A stretch of DNA of 64,000 nt from Epiperipatus broadwayi (lineage: Eukaryota; Onychophora; Udeonychophora; Euonychophora; Peripatidae). Below, piece by piece: positions 1-9,941 of this stretch (its first letter is position 1; each line of letters opens with the position of its first letter). Below the pieces are notes generated by a model. The model did not search any database. It had not been told where the DNA came from and worked only from the letters and a program-made list of their open reading frames with translations. Made by a program: the position numbers and the translations under genes. Location of the stretch: contig JAQFVV010012441.1 of the NCBI GenBank assembly GCA_028023455.1, forward strand, positions 3,593,911 to 3,657,910, in the 5' to 3' direction.

Positions 1-1060
1 TTAATTTATAACTTAAAAACCACCATTTATTATAAAATACAAATCAAAATATTTAATAGCTTTATCCTATTTTTTCAGTAATCCGTTTCAAATTATTTAA
101 TTTGTTTAACTCATATACAAAACAATTTATACTATCATCATGTCCACAAACAAAAACAGCATCAATATATCTTTTATATAGTTTATTTAAAATTGCAATT
201 GTTGAAAGTTTCACATATAGACAAAACAAAATTACAAATTTGTGCAACTACAGATAAACCCATGATTAGACTTTTTATAATATCCCTCTTCAAAACAAGC
301 AGCAATATTATTCTCAATATATTTCAAAGAATCAATAACAAATTTTATAATGTATGGGCAATCACTTTTACTTATTAGGGTTTCTTCAAAATCTTTATGT
401 AATCTGATCTATCATTTCTATATACTTCTGTCACATTTTGTGAGGTAATAATATCAATTTCATCAACTACAATATTCTTAATTTTGTCTACAAATTCAAA
501 AGTTGAAGAAATAGTATTTTTAGCATATTCTAAAATGTCTTGCAATAGCCTACCAATAAATTTAAGTGGCTGATACATTAATGAGCCATGAAAATCTGTA
601 ATAAAACTCAAAGGTTTTTCATCTTTATGTAATTTTACATTTGCAAAAATATGAGGAGATAGAATTTGAAGAATATATATTACACATTATTATTTATGGC
701 CTTATTCTTAGGATTTTAAATAATGTTATTAGTAAAATCAAGCTTATCCATTTGTTCTTTAACTTTCTCAATATTAAACCACTAAACATCACATGATCAC
801 CATTTCTTATGATTCCCATAACTGTTATTAAAATATGCAAAACCCTCCATACAGTAGTGCCACAAGCTAGAAACTAGGCTGGAGATATTGGATGAATGCA
901 CTAGATAGGGATTTTATGCACAAGACTTCTGGAATCCATTGATTACTCTGGCTTGCACTGAGTGGCACTACTGTATGGAGAGTTTTACCTGTTTTTACTT
1001 TCTCAATATACTAACATTTCATCATTAAACACATTTGAAGACCTTCATCTTCTTTCAAAC
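1..1060 (-). pseudogene. Penelope-like element relic (RT region), interrupted by a family A insertion
   Basis: Reading the minus strand from about 1060 down to 1, the broken frames match the reverse transcriptase of Penelope-like retroelements. A segment reading ...KPLSFITDFHGSL... (about 611-560) resembles the RT start. It is followed by VDKIKNIVVDEIDIIT, where a FDV-type block would lie, then MGLSVVAQ at the usual GLSMGSPLAP position, then YKRYIDAVFV (about 180-130), which is the YIDD motif with its last D changed to A. Several stops and frameshifts and the damaged catalytic motif mean it is dead. The same protein segments recur on the plus strand at 4250-5050, which supports one family. 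The part upstream of the RT (about 620-774 and 1010-1060) is split by a 222-bp family A element. Recognition rests on motif order and on the GIY-YIG domain of the second copy. Confidence 0.7.
775..996 (+). mobile_element. Family A hammerhead element, copy A1 (truncated ribozyme)
   Basis: A 222-bp insertion bounded by a perfect 13-bp direct repeat, ACTTTCTCAATAT, at 762-774 and 997-1009. It lies inside the Penelope-like relic, whose sequence continues across the empty site. It starts with the family's terminal module TAAACCACTAAACATCACAT. It has inverted repeats (CCATACAGTAGTGCCAC and its complement) and ends in GAGTTTTACCTGTTTTT. Only the 3' half of the hammerhead remains (AGAAACTAGGCTGGAGATA, about 871-890); the CUGANGA box is deleted. 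The TSD length points to target-primed reverse transcription. Confidence 0.85.
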
Positions 1061-1435
1061 AAAGTATATTATCAATTTTGAGTTTGTTTAAATGGTTTGA
1101 AATGGACTATTGATAAAAAAACAGAATAAAGCTATTAAATATTTTGATTTGTATATTACAAAAGTTGATGGCTTTTAAAGTTATAAATTGATAATGAAAC
1201 CATTGCAAAAAGAAGGATATGCATAAGATGAAAAATCTTAGATCTTTATTTTATAATAAAAAAATATTGTTATGAAAGTGATAAATCACATGATACTAAA
1301 ACATTTACAAAAGAGTTGATTGAAGTTGGCTATAATGTTAAACAAATTTATTGCACTTTGTTTATTTAAAAAGAAATACACTACCTTAAAGGAGCTGCAA
1401 GTTAATGATAAAAATAGATTTCCATTCTATAAGCT
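1061..1435 (+). pseudogene. Penelope-like element fragment, RT to endonuclease connector
   Basis: This stretch is colinear with about 5033-5400 of the second Penelope-like relic. Shared blocks include AATAAAGCTATTAAATATTT-like sequence, GAAAGTGATAAATC, AAAAGAGTTGATTGAAGTTG and AAAAAGAAATACACTA. The implied protein is a decayed ...KNCCYESDK...ETFTKELIEVGYNVKQIY..CQFKKKYTTLK..., the region between the RT and the GIY-YIG domain. It is on the plus strand while the adjacent relic is on the minus strand, so the two parts are head to head. Confidence 0.55.
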
Positions 1436-1469
1436 TTAAATGTCCATGCTAATTTTTTAAGACAAATAT

Positions 1470-2062
1470 ATGATAATGTGAAAGGCTAAAACCTTTGACA
1501 GAAGTGCCTTAAAATGCTTATGTGACAGCCAATCAGTTGTAATAATGACTGCACATGGAACTCTCAATTCAAGAACACAATCCAGAACATGAGAAAACGA
1601 TGGGACCCACCTTCTTCTCTACTTAAATTTATATATAAATAAGTCAGACTCAAGCATTCCAAACTAAGAGTGTGAAGCTTAAAACACCACATTTAATTCA
1701 CTAAATCTTATATATAAATAAACAATGCAAAATCTTTCGATTTACAATGAAGCAATTTTCAAATCTAATGAAATGATAGTAACTAATGTAAATATATTAA
1801 ATTTATTAAGTGCTAGCAGATGATCTAATAATAACATGAAAGGCTAAAATCTTTGACAGAAGCAGAAAAAGAAGATGGGTCCCATCTTCTTCTCATGTTA
1901 TGTTCTGGCTTGTGTTCTTGAATTGAGAGTTCCGCATGCAGCCATTATTACATCTGATTGGCTATCACATAAACATTTTAAGGTGCTTCTGTCGAAGGTT
2001 TTAGCCTTTCATGTTATTATTAGATCATCTCTGCTAGTGCTTAATAAATTTAATATATTGAC
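1470..2062. repeat. Palindromic repeat with a partial third copy
   Basis: Left arm about 1783-1863 (TTATTAAGTGCTAGCAGATG..., then AACATGAAAGGCTAAAATC) is the reverse complement of about 1985-2062. The longer half, 1870-2038, is also the reverse complement of 1470-1620 (shared AACTCTCAATTCAAGAACAC and TGACAGCCAATCAG). So there are two related copies, one folded back on itself. The open frame at 1875-2123 lies inside the repeat and is not a gene. I see no hammerhead core here. Stretch 1621-1782 is unremarkable. Confidence 0.75.
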
Positions 2063-2470
2063 AAATATATATAATTATTTCTTTAATATTTCATTTGTAT
2101 TCCACATAATGTTAATAGATTAGTAAATAATTCAAAAAAATATATCTTTCAAACAAAGAAAGCAATATCATTTCTCAAATTTTATGTAAGTGCATGGTTT
2201 TATACATAGATAAATTGAGATGTAGTTTTGAGAAAAAGTCAAAGAGTATCAATTATTACATAAATGTATAAAACATAAGAGTGACAATTATATAATAACA
2301 GTTTCTGTTTTCTTTGATCAAAAAAAAAAAAGTGAGTTTTTTTTTCCAATGTTGTTCTCGAAAATGCTAAGATTCTTCGGAGAAACCATAATGAAAGAAA
2401 AATCAAGAAAGCAACTTTTAAATATTTGAAATACAGACATTCTTCATATAACTGGAACCTAATTATAAAT

Positions 2471-2648
2471 GTAGGGATTTGAACTCACACTTTCAACCAC
2501 CCTTCAACTATCCATACTATCTCATATCACTGATACACATGATCACACACATGTAGAAAAGATAAACAATTACCAATATACATACTTCATACTGAACCAG
2601 CACTCATCAGTTGGTCCAGATTATCATCTTCCACACATAAGCACTGAT

Positions 2649-2680
<32 letters not shown>

Positions 2681-2849
2681 CGGGAGATGATAATCTAGAC
2701 CAACTGATGAGTACTGGTTTAGTATGAAATACGTTTATTGGTGATTATTTATCTTTTCTTCATGTGTGTGATCATGTGTTATATGAGATAGTGTGGATAG
2801 TTGAAGGGTGCTTGAAAGTCTGAGTTCAAATCCCCTACATTTACAAAAC
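2471..2849. mobile_element. Family B hammerhead element, copy B1 (inverted pair)
   Basis: A near-perfect palindrome of about 380 bp centred on a (TA)n(TG)n microsatellite at 2650-2680. Each arm has one hammerhead reading toward the outer end, then a tail ending in a tRNA B-box-like GAGTTCAAATCCCC. The flanks carry a likely TSD with a 2-bp indel (AACCTAATTATAAAT at 2456-2470, AACCTTTATAAAT at 2850-2862). The minus-arm hammerhead (2566-2624) has GAAA changed to GAAG. The plus-arm copy is listed separately. Confidence 0.8.
2690..2748 (+). ncRNA. Hammerhead ribozyme, type I, family B (B1 plus arm)
   Basis: Core CTGATGA (2704-2710), stem II GTACT/AGTAT with loop GGTTT, GAAA (2726-2729), minimal stem III ATACGTTT, cleavage position H17 = A2737. 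Stem I pairs ACCAA (2699-2703) with TTGGT (2738-2742), then, past a three-base bulge, ATAATC (2690-2695) with GATTAT (2743-2748). All conserved core residues are present. The stem III palindrome is imperfect. Activity is untested. Confidence 0.8.
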
Positions 2850-2948
2850 AACCTTTATAAATACAAATAGGACATGGCTAGTGATAACATTTAGTTCCAG
2901 ATATATCGGAATAATAAATGGTTATTAGTTGGGAAGATTAAGAAATAA

Positions 2949-3071
2949 AGTATTTCCATAGTTTATCAGAGTTATTTATATATTTTATCAACGTTATAAT
3001 TCATTGTTTTTATTAAAATATTTGTTTCATAACCGAAAGTATTTCCATAGTTTATCAGAGTTATTTATATA
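2949..3071 (+). repeat. 35-bp direct repeat, period 88
   Basis: AAGTATTTCCATAGTTTATC and the following 15 bases occur at about 2949 and again at about 3037. From 3072 to 3510 I see only AT-rich sequence with no recognisable feature. Confidence 0.7.
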
Positions 3072-3664
3072 ATATTCTATAATAGACATTTTATTTTTTT
3101 ACATTCATTCTATGGTGGAAGAAATGTAAAAAAAAAAAAAAGTTTAAAGCAAACTTCACTTTTGCACGTTTTATTAAATATATATCGTGTATTCCCTAAT
3201 TGTTGTAATGTAAACTTGGAATTTAAATTTAATGCCAAAGTATATTTATAATATAAAAAAGACAATTTTAAATGATTTTGTTAGAAGATATAAAAACAAA
3301 CTTTTTAAAATTCGGAAATATTTGAAAGTAATTGAACATTAAATAATTTTAAATGAATAGTGTTATTGGCAATAATTTAAATTATTTTTTTCAAAATGGT
3401 TTTAAATTAATTGAATTTAACTTATTTAAAAAAAATTGAGAAGCAAATTGATTTTTTGCTAAATAAACAATATCTACAAATTTATAATGATATGAAACGT
3501 TAATTTACATAACAGTAGGATTAATACATTGTACAGGCTTAAACCTGCATTTATATATATATATAATATATGCGGGATTCGAACTCAGACTTTCACACAA
3601 CCCCTATTCTCAATGCCATCTCATATTGCTGACCCATCTGATCACACACATGTTGAAAAGATAA

Positions 3665-3723
3665 ATAATCACCAATATACGTATTTCATGCTAAATCAGC
3701 AATCATCAGTTGGTCTAGATTAC
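3665..3723 (-). ncRNA. Hammerhead ribozyme, type I, family B (B2 minus arm)
   Basis: On the minus strand: CTGATGA, stem II TTGCT/AGCAT (first pair U-U, next four paired), GAAA, self-complementary ATACGTAT, H17 = A. Stem I is ACCAA/TTGGT, followed past a bulge by GTAATC/GATTAT. The core is intact. Confidence 0.85.
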
Positions 3724-3781
3724 TATATTGGCTATCTTAATATAAAAAGCTGAGCACTGATTATATATGTGTGTGAGGATA

Positions 3782-3840
3782 GTAATCTAGACCAACTGAT
3801 GATTGCTGTTTTAGCATGAAATACGTATATTGGTGATTAT
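3782..3840 (+). ncRNA. Hammerhead ribozyme, type I, family B (B2 plus arm)
   Basis: CTGATGA 3796-3802, stem II TTGCT/AGCAT, GAAA 3818-3821, stem III palindrome ATACGTAT ending at 3828, H17 = A3829. Stem I is ACCAA 3791-3795 with TTGGT 3830-3834, plus GTAATC 3782-3787 with GATTAT 3835-3840. The core is intact. Confidence 0.87.
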
Positions 3841-3971
3841 TTATCTTTTCAACATGTGTGTGATCAGATGGGTCACCAATATGAGATGACATTGAGAGTA
3901 GTGGGTCATGTGAAAGTCTGAGTTTGAATCTAACAATAGGATATAAATGATTCGGAAATACATTTTGATTT

Positions 3972-4045
3972 GTCATGCGTGCAGCCTTCCAAGCAGCTGG
4001 CCTGGGTTCGCTTTCCGCTCAACGCATTTGACATATATATAAAAA
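3972..4045 (+). mobile_element. tRNA-derived SINE, 5'-damaged copy
   Basis: Flanked by a perfect 16-bp TSD, AAATACATTTTGATTT (3956-3971 and 4046-4061), and ending in an A-rich tail after TTTGACATATATAT. The body matches the T-arm half of the SINE seen at 19102, 48005 and 57374 (GGGTTCGCTTTCCG, a B-box variant). The A box is not recognisable. Confidence 0.8.
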
Positions 4046-4249
4046 AAATACATTTTGATTTACGAATCTAAATATGTAGGTGGAATGACTATAATTCAGA
4101 GCTAATTTCTGCAGTTGAAAATTCATTTGAAATGAGCAGTAGTCATAATTATATTGTTCATGGAATTATTAATAAAATTAATAGTCATAAATTTAAAGTT
4201 AATTTATACAAAAATTCATAGTAACTGGCTATTTCAAAATTTAAATGGA

Positions 4250-6146
4250 AACTCAAAATTGATAGTATGATTTGTTTGAAGGAAAATAAAAATCTGCATA
4301 TGGGTTTAAAATTTTATAAAGTGTCAGTATATTGTGCAAGTTAAAATACAAATGGATAAAATTGGTTTCTTTTTAATTGAAGAATATAATATGGATGGGC
4401 AAATAATAAAATTTATTAACATTATCAAAAAAGTCAAGAATAAAGCTATTTCTATATGCTTTCATATTTTTACACGTAAAATTATATAAAGTTGGAAATC
4501 TCTTGAGAAATATGATACATTTTGGTGGCTTGTTTATGTATCAGATATTTACAATATTGATAAGCTATTGTAAAATATTTTAAGATATGATGAAAATACT
4601 ATTGCTTCATCTTTTGAATTTGTGGACTAAATTAAGAATATTGTAGCTAATGAAATTGATATTATTGCCTTGTTAGATGTGACAGAAATATATAGCTCTA
4701 TTAAGATTGGATTCTATAAAGATTATCGAAGAATCCCTAATAAGTAAAGGTGTTTGCCAATACATTATAAAATTTGTTATTGATTCTTTGATATTTATTG
4801 AAGATAATATTGATACTTCTTTTGAAGTTGATATTATAAAATATCTAAAGATTGGTTCATGGTTCTGTCTACAGTTGCTCAAAATTGTAATTTTTTTGTC
4901 TACATATGAGAAGATTTTTAATATTTGCAATTTTAAAGATATTAAAATTTACAAAAAACATGATGATGATGATGTTTTTTTTGTGGATATGATGATAGTA
5001 AAATTGTTTTGTAGATGTGTTAAACAATTTAAATAGTTTAAATGAAATATTGAAATAGAACAGAATAAAGTTATTAAATATTTTGATTCATATGTTGCAA
5101 GAAATGATGGTTTTTTAATTTATAAATTGTTAATCAAACCATTTCAAAAAAGAGGATATATACATTGCAAATCAAAATTACCCAATTATGCATAAGAATA
5201 CAAGTCTTAAATCTTTTTTATTTCACAATGGAAAAAACTGTTGTTACGAAAGTGATAAATCGTAACATATTGAAACATTTGCAAAAGAGTTGATTAAAGT
5301 TGAATATAATGTTAAACAAATTTATTACTTTTTATGCCAATTTAAAAAGAAATACACTAATTTAAAGACCCTGAAACTTAATGATAAAAAATGGATTTCT
5401 ATTCATATGTTACAAATACTCATATTCATAGTATTATTTCTGGGAGCTTCCATGTAATACAAATATAATAGCTAAATAGCTGATGTTTCAGTACAACAAC
5501 AAGTGATTTTATCAGAGCTTTTTCAAATCATAAGATTTGATTCTTCAAAAATTATTATTGTTCTGCCATATATAAAGAGAATAATTGATATAATTAGTAA
5601 TGTTTTAAGAAAAATAATATCCACACAATTTATACTACATTTAAAAAAATTAATGAAGTATTTCCACATGTAAAGAGAAAATTCCTTTGGAGTGTCATGG
5701 TGTATATGAAATTCCATGTGAGATTGCTTACTTTCATACATTGGACCAACCAATCATAGAATAAACATAGGAAAAAAGGAACATATTTCAGCAGTTAGAA
5801 AAAAATCTAATTCATAAGTCATTTATTTACACAAATCATGATATCAATTTTAATAAAACACATTCTGGCAAAAATTGAATCATATGATCAGAGATGGCTA
5901 AGGAAAGCTATAGAGATTTTTAAAAGGCATAAGAGCATAAATAAAAAGTGTGGATTAAAGAAAATTAACAATATTTGGAAAAAGCTATTGGAGGATAAAA
6001 TATTATTTAAAACTTCTCAACCAATAGAATTTGAAAATGAGGAGAAAATAACAAAAGAAAAAAATAATGATTTTAAATTTTACCACACACATTTTTGTGA
6101 TTTGAGAAAGAAGAAGCTCCGAGGAAAGTACTTGTTATTGAACTGA
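4250..6146 (+). pseudogene. Penelope-like element relic with RT and GIY-YIG endonuclease regions
   Basis: Colinear with the minus-strand relic at 1-1060, but extending further 3'. The N-terminal part (about 4250-4440) includes a block that recurs at 40215-40345. RT traces run about 4560-5050 in shifting frames (IDTSFEVDIIKYLKIGS, then a damaged catalytic region near 4950). The connector is at about 5080-5400. At 5530-6146 shifting frames read LPYIK..I..ISNVLRK, GVYEIPCE..AYFHTLDQP and HILAKIESYDQRWLRKAIEI with INKKCGLKKINNIWKKLLED. The order is typical of the GIY-YIG endonuclease of Penelope-like elements; the central tyrosine motif is blurred. Many stops show it is inactive. In canonical elements of this group the RT is followed by this single-strand-nicking domain, which primes integration. 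Confidence 0.75.
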
Positions 6147-6211
6147 AATTTCAGCTATTTAGCTATTATATTTTTATCACATCGAAGCTTCCAGAAATAA
6201 TATTATGAATT
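5427..6211. repeat. Inverted repeat flanking the GIY-YIG segment
   Basis: About 68 bp at 5427-5495 (ATTCATAGTATTATTTCTGG...AATAGCTGATGTTTCAGT) is the inverted copy of about 6143-6211 (TGAAATTTCAGCTATTTAGC...). It encloses the endonuclease part of the Penelope-like relic, so part of this element was inserted or rearranged as an inverted segment. I found no hammerhead core in the arms. Confidence 0.7.
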
Positions 6212-6390
6212 TATTTATCCATGAGTATATTAGAATTAAAATATGTATATAGGGATTTATTTAATGTTTCATTTTGCATTTCACATAATGTTAATAGATT
6301 GGTAAATAATTAAAGAAAATACTATACCTTTCAAGCAAAGAAATAATTATTATGAAATTTTATTAAGTGCACACCATATTCAGGAATTAT

Positions 6391-6614
6391 CAAGCTTTTT
6401 TGAATATCCTTATCCTCAAACCAGTTTCTGGCTGTCTTTAGTGAGGTTCTATGATATTCAGGCATCCTAGCACCTCACTGAAAATAGACAGAGCTAGAAA
6501 CTGGTCTAAGGATAGCAATATTCAGAAAAGCTTGCCTGAATATCCTAGTGCCTCACTGAAGACAGCCAGAGTTAGAAACTGGTCTAAGGATAGGGATATT
6601 CAGAAAAGCTTGTC
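6391..6614. mobile_element. Family D hammerhead cluster: one inverted plus two tandem copies
   Basis: Three copies of a unit of about 78 bp. Copy D1 is inverted (6391-6462); D2 (about 6456-6534) and D3 (6535-6614) are direct tandem copies. Each runs CCTGAATATCC..., CCTCACTGA..., AGAAACTGGTC, then TAAGGATA..ATATTCAG. D1 has lost stem II and has CTAAAGA. D2 has CTGAAAA. D3 keeps the core. The motif AGAAACTGGTCTAAGGATA resembles family A's AGAAACTAGTCTGGGGATA, so D and A are probably related. Confidence 0.7.
6536..6603 (+). ncRNA. Hammerhead ribozyme candidate, family D (D3)
   Basis: CTGAAGA (6556-6562, N7 = A), GAAA 6575-6578, minimal stem III ACTGGT, H17 = C6584. The ends of the unit pair perfectly over 10 bp (CTGAATATCC 6536-6545 with GGATATTCAG 6594-6603), extending stem I. 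The inner stem I is imperfect and stem II is weak (AGC/GTT), so activity is doubtful. Confidence 0.55.
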
Positions 6615-6774
6615 AAGAGCTATTAACATGCTCATAATATCAAATATGTATGCAAAATATTAAATTTAAATATATATATACATACATTCATATGATGGCA
6701 TCTAAACATAATAAACCAATTGGTTATCTACATTTTATTGTCAAGACAATCTATTTAGATAAATAATGGATACT

Positions 6775-6900
6775 CCACATTTTACTTTACACTCTAGGGC
6801 AAGATTTTTAAATAGGTAAAGAGTGACAAAACATGGCAGTAATATATTGATATCATTCTCTGCCTATTTAAAGATCTTAGACCAGGGTAAAAGATGGCAG
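6775..6900. repeat. Short palindrome
   Basis: TTTTACTTTACACTCTAGGG...TTTTTAAATAGGTAAAGAG near 6779-6825 pairs with the inverted CTCTGCCTATTTAAAGATC...CAGGGTAAAAGATGG near 6857-6897. It looks like a diverged foldback repeat of unknown family. Confidence 0.55.
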
Positions 6901-9160
6901 AATTCATCTTTTATATATAAAAGTTGTCCCTACATAGAGCATTGATGTTTTATTATTATACTAAGTTTTGACTATTATCATGTGAATTACTTTTGGAAAC
7001 CAATTAGTTATTAGCAATTTATGAAACAAATTGAAGCACTTTCAAATCTTTAAAACATCTTCTAAACTTTTCAAGTATATTTACATTCCATTCTATTTAC
7101 ATAGTTATTTTGAGCTTCAGTATTTTAGTTTTAAAATCATCCTTGTCATTATGTATTCCTGATGCAAAAATCAAACACCTATTTTTTATATATTTACCTA
7201 ATTTATACTTCTAGTTTGTAAGTTCATTATTTGAACTCTTTTTGATTACATGTTTACACTATACTAATAAATGTTCAATGTTTTTTTCATTTTTATAATC
7301 AATCAATTTCCTCAAATTTATTTTCTAATTGCCAATATCTCTGTTGCAGCTTTAATCAAAAAGTAATCTACTTTTCTTAATATTATCATAAAATGACTCA
7401 ATTTTATTAATCCCATAGTATTTAATTTTATTTTTATAATTACTTTTCAGATTTCTAATTCTCTGTTTTATTAGTAAAAGAGTTCTTCTGTAATAACATT
7501 TAATAATTTTAACCACCACAATTTTTAAACCGATAAAGTAGCACATAATTTTTCACAATTTTTTAGTTTAACCTATTATCTTTATCATCCACTTTGTTGC
7601 TTACCCATTTCTTAAAACCCCTTTAAAAACCATACTGCCATCTGCCAAACATCTTCAATTTGCTTTTTGACTATCTCATATAATATCTTGATCCTATTTT
7701 TGTCAAATTTCATTTGCTATTCCTATATCCACAACCAAAGTATACATTTCTAGTTCTCTTTGAATTCTCTCTAGAATATCTGTTATTTTTGTGAACACAG
7801 AATGTCTTGTTCCCATACAGTGTTGCAACTTCTTTCCATGCAATTTTTCTTTCATAATACTTATTATATGAAAAGAGTATTAATTTCTTCACCAGTTTTT
7901 TATTTATTTTTCACATTGTCAGTTTTATTTCCCCAACCACTGAGATAAACTATTCAAGATGATTTTTGGATAATTTTGTTTTACTATGATCATGTGTTCT
8001 AATACTGTTCATTTTTCCTTTTTATAAACATTGATTATTAATTACAGTTGATTGTATATGTAATGAGTATCATTGCCATTTTAAAACCTTATATATTTAT
8101 GTAGTGAATGCAATTACCATCTTAAAACGTTTTGGCAGAACAATGTTGACAGAATCCTATTTGTAAGACAAAAAGTATTTTCTTGGCTTATATTTCCATA
8201 TCTGTGCAATATAATGTGAAAAATACATGCTAATGTGACTGGTGTTCTTTTTATCCAACTCAGTTAGGTGACAGTGCATCTTTTAAGTTAGCAATAATTT
8301 AGAATTTGTATATTTAAATATCTCTTAAATGTTAGTGTGCAGGTGTATGCATCTGGGACTTTTCCCCCCAATATAAACTATTGGTTTAGTAACTCTAAGA
8401 AATATAAATTCAATCTCAAGATAGTTACAATTATTCATTATTGATTTAGTGTAGAGATTTTTTAGACAGCTATTGATAATATAATAAAGAACTTACATAG
8501 AGATTCCAACCAGAAATAGATTACCTACTAGCATTAATAAGTCCTTCAATTTTCCACTATAGACAAATTGGTTTGGGTTCATCCATATTTATATAAATAA
8601 GCAACCATTAAATTACATTTGAGAAATGCATAAACACAATAATAATGTGTTGACCTGAAACTATTAATAAGAATCCAGTTAGGTTTAAGATCAAATTCAG
8701 ATGTCTTTAATGTTGCGTTTAAAAAAAGATATTTGTTTGGAATTTCATAAATTCCAATTTTAAATAATAACTCTTTGATTATAGATTATCATTCAAAAGG
8801 GGAATATTGATTTGAGATGAGTCTTAAGTGATAAAATCATATTCAACACTATTTTAATCCAATTTGCTTAACAATTTTTATACATTTTCTGTGAAGCAAC
8901 TTCTTTTCCTTCTGATATATGTTAGAAAAATATGTAAAAGTGCAGAAAACCAAAGAGTAAAATTGAATATACCAGTAATGTGTTTCATGACAATATTTGA
9001 GCATTCAGTAGTTGAATATGGGAATTTCTTCTCCAAAGAGAATTGTAGTACTTTCCAGAAAATATATACTAATGCTAAGTACTTGCATCACAATGCCATG
9101 TAATGCCTATCAGCTTTCCAAGAAGGTTATTAGAAATGATTTTTGATATAACCTTAGATA
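6901..9160. other. No recognisable gene; weak coding-like trace on the minus strand
   Basis: AT-rich sequence. The minus strand from about 7950 to 7350 shows short broken frames (for example KYYERKIAWKEVATLYGNKT and QKANWRCLADGSMVFKGVL) that look like a decayed protein, but I cannot assign a family. The short open frame at 8864-9103 is within chance expectation for this base composition. Confidence 0.4.
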
Positions 9161-9588
9161 AATTATAAATATAAATTAGTCTATTATTTCTACAGCACAG
9201 TCTACATATGTAATATAAATAATGAACAAACCTCCAGTCATGCACTTTTACAAATTTACATGCATTCACCTATGAGCATCAGCATGAAGAGCATTAAGTA
9301 TATGTTTATGCTTAGAGCTTATCTATATATAAGACAACCTTTGCTCAACATGCTGAAATCAGATCTTTATTCTATTGTGTGCCTAAATTATAAATTAATT
9401 GAATTGTACAAATTTATTCATTCTGTAGCAGGAGAGATATAGAATCTCATTTTTAACCCACCTGTGATTAGAAATACATTGTAAATTTTGAATTTACTGT
9501 AATAAATACTCTATTATTTATATGGCACAGATACATATGTAATATTATAAAGAAGGAACAAAAAAAAAGAATAAGTTTATACAATTCA

Positions 9589-9941
9589 GGCAAAACTCAC
9601 TATATATATTTTGCCACACACAGCAAGCTAGAGTAATCAATGGATGGCAGAAAGCTTGTGCATAAAATCCCAATCTAGTGCCTACTCATCCAATATCCCC
9701 AGATCTAGATGCAGTGCTCTCATATTCAAGGCTCCTCACTGATGAAGGCCATAAGCCAGAAACTAGTCTGGGGATATTGGATGAGTAGGCACTAGATGGG
9801 GATTTCATGCACAAGCCTTTTGGCATCTATTGATTACTCTAGCTTGCTGGGTGTGGCAAAATATATATAGTGAGTTTTGTCTGTTTTAACAAACAGCTAT
9901 ACACAAACATAAGAGGAGGTGGTCATGTGATGTTTATTGCG
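9589..9941. mobile_element. Family A hammerhead element, copy A2
   Basis: A 353-bp insertion between direct repeats TTTATACAATTCA (9576-9588) and TTTTTACAATTCA (9942-9954), 12 of 13 matching. It has long inverted arms (CTAGTGCCTACTCATCCAAT and its complement, plus GCAAAACTCACTATATATA) around a single plus-strand hammerhead. Here the GATCATGTGATGTTTA-type end module lies 3' of the ribozyme, as GGTCATGTGATGTTTATTG. Confidence 0.87.
9724..9782 (+). ncRNA. Hammerhead ribozyme, type I, family A (A2)
   Basis: CTGATGA 9739-9745, stem II GGC/GCC with loop CATAA, GAAA 9759-9762, stem III palindrome ACTAGT, H17 = C9768. Stem I is TCCTCA 9733-9738 with TGGGGA 9769-9774; past an internal loop, ATTCAA 9724-9729 pairs with TTGGAT 9777-9782, one pair being G-U. 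Unusual point: the pair closing stem II next to the core would be A-A instead of the usual G-C. Confidence 0.8.

Larger units (their letters stand above)
3522..3931. mobile_element. Family B hammerhead element, copy B2 (inverted pair, both ribozymes intact)
   Basis: A palindrome of about 410 bp with a probable 11-bp TSD carrying one mismatch (AACAGTAGGAT 3511-3521, AACAATAGGAT 3932-3942). Each arm carries a complete hammerhead core and ends with a B-box-like GATTCGAAC or GAGTTTGAATC. The spacer between arms includes GGCTATCTTAATAT and GAGCACTGATTATATA, sequence also found 5' of the ribozyme in copies B3 and B5. The two short open frames at 3529-3753 and 3761-3976 are shadows of this repeat. 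Confidence 0.85.

Noticed and set aside
1875-2123. 82-codon open frame
   Set aside because: Lies inside a palindromic repeat; a shadow.
3529-3976. Two near-identical frames on opposite strands (CTGTHTQ/HIADPSDHTHVEK type)
   Set aside because: They are the two arms of the family B palindrome.
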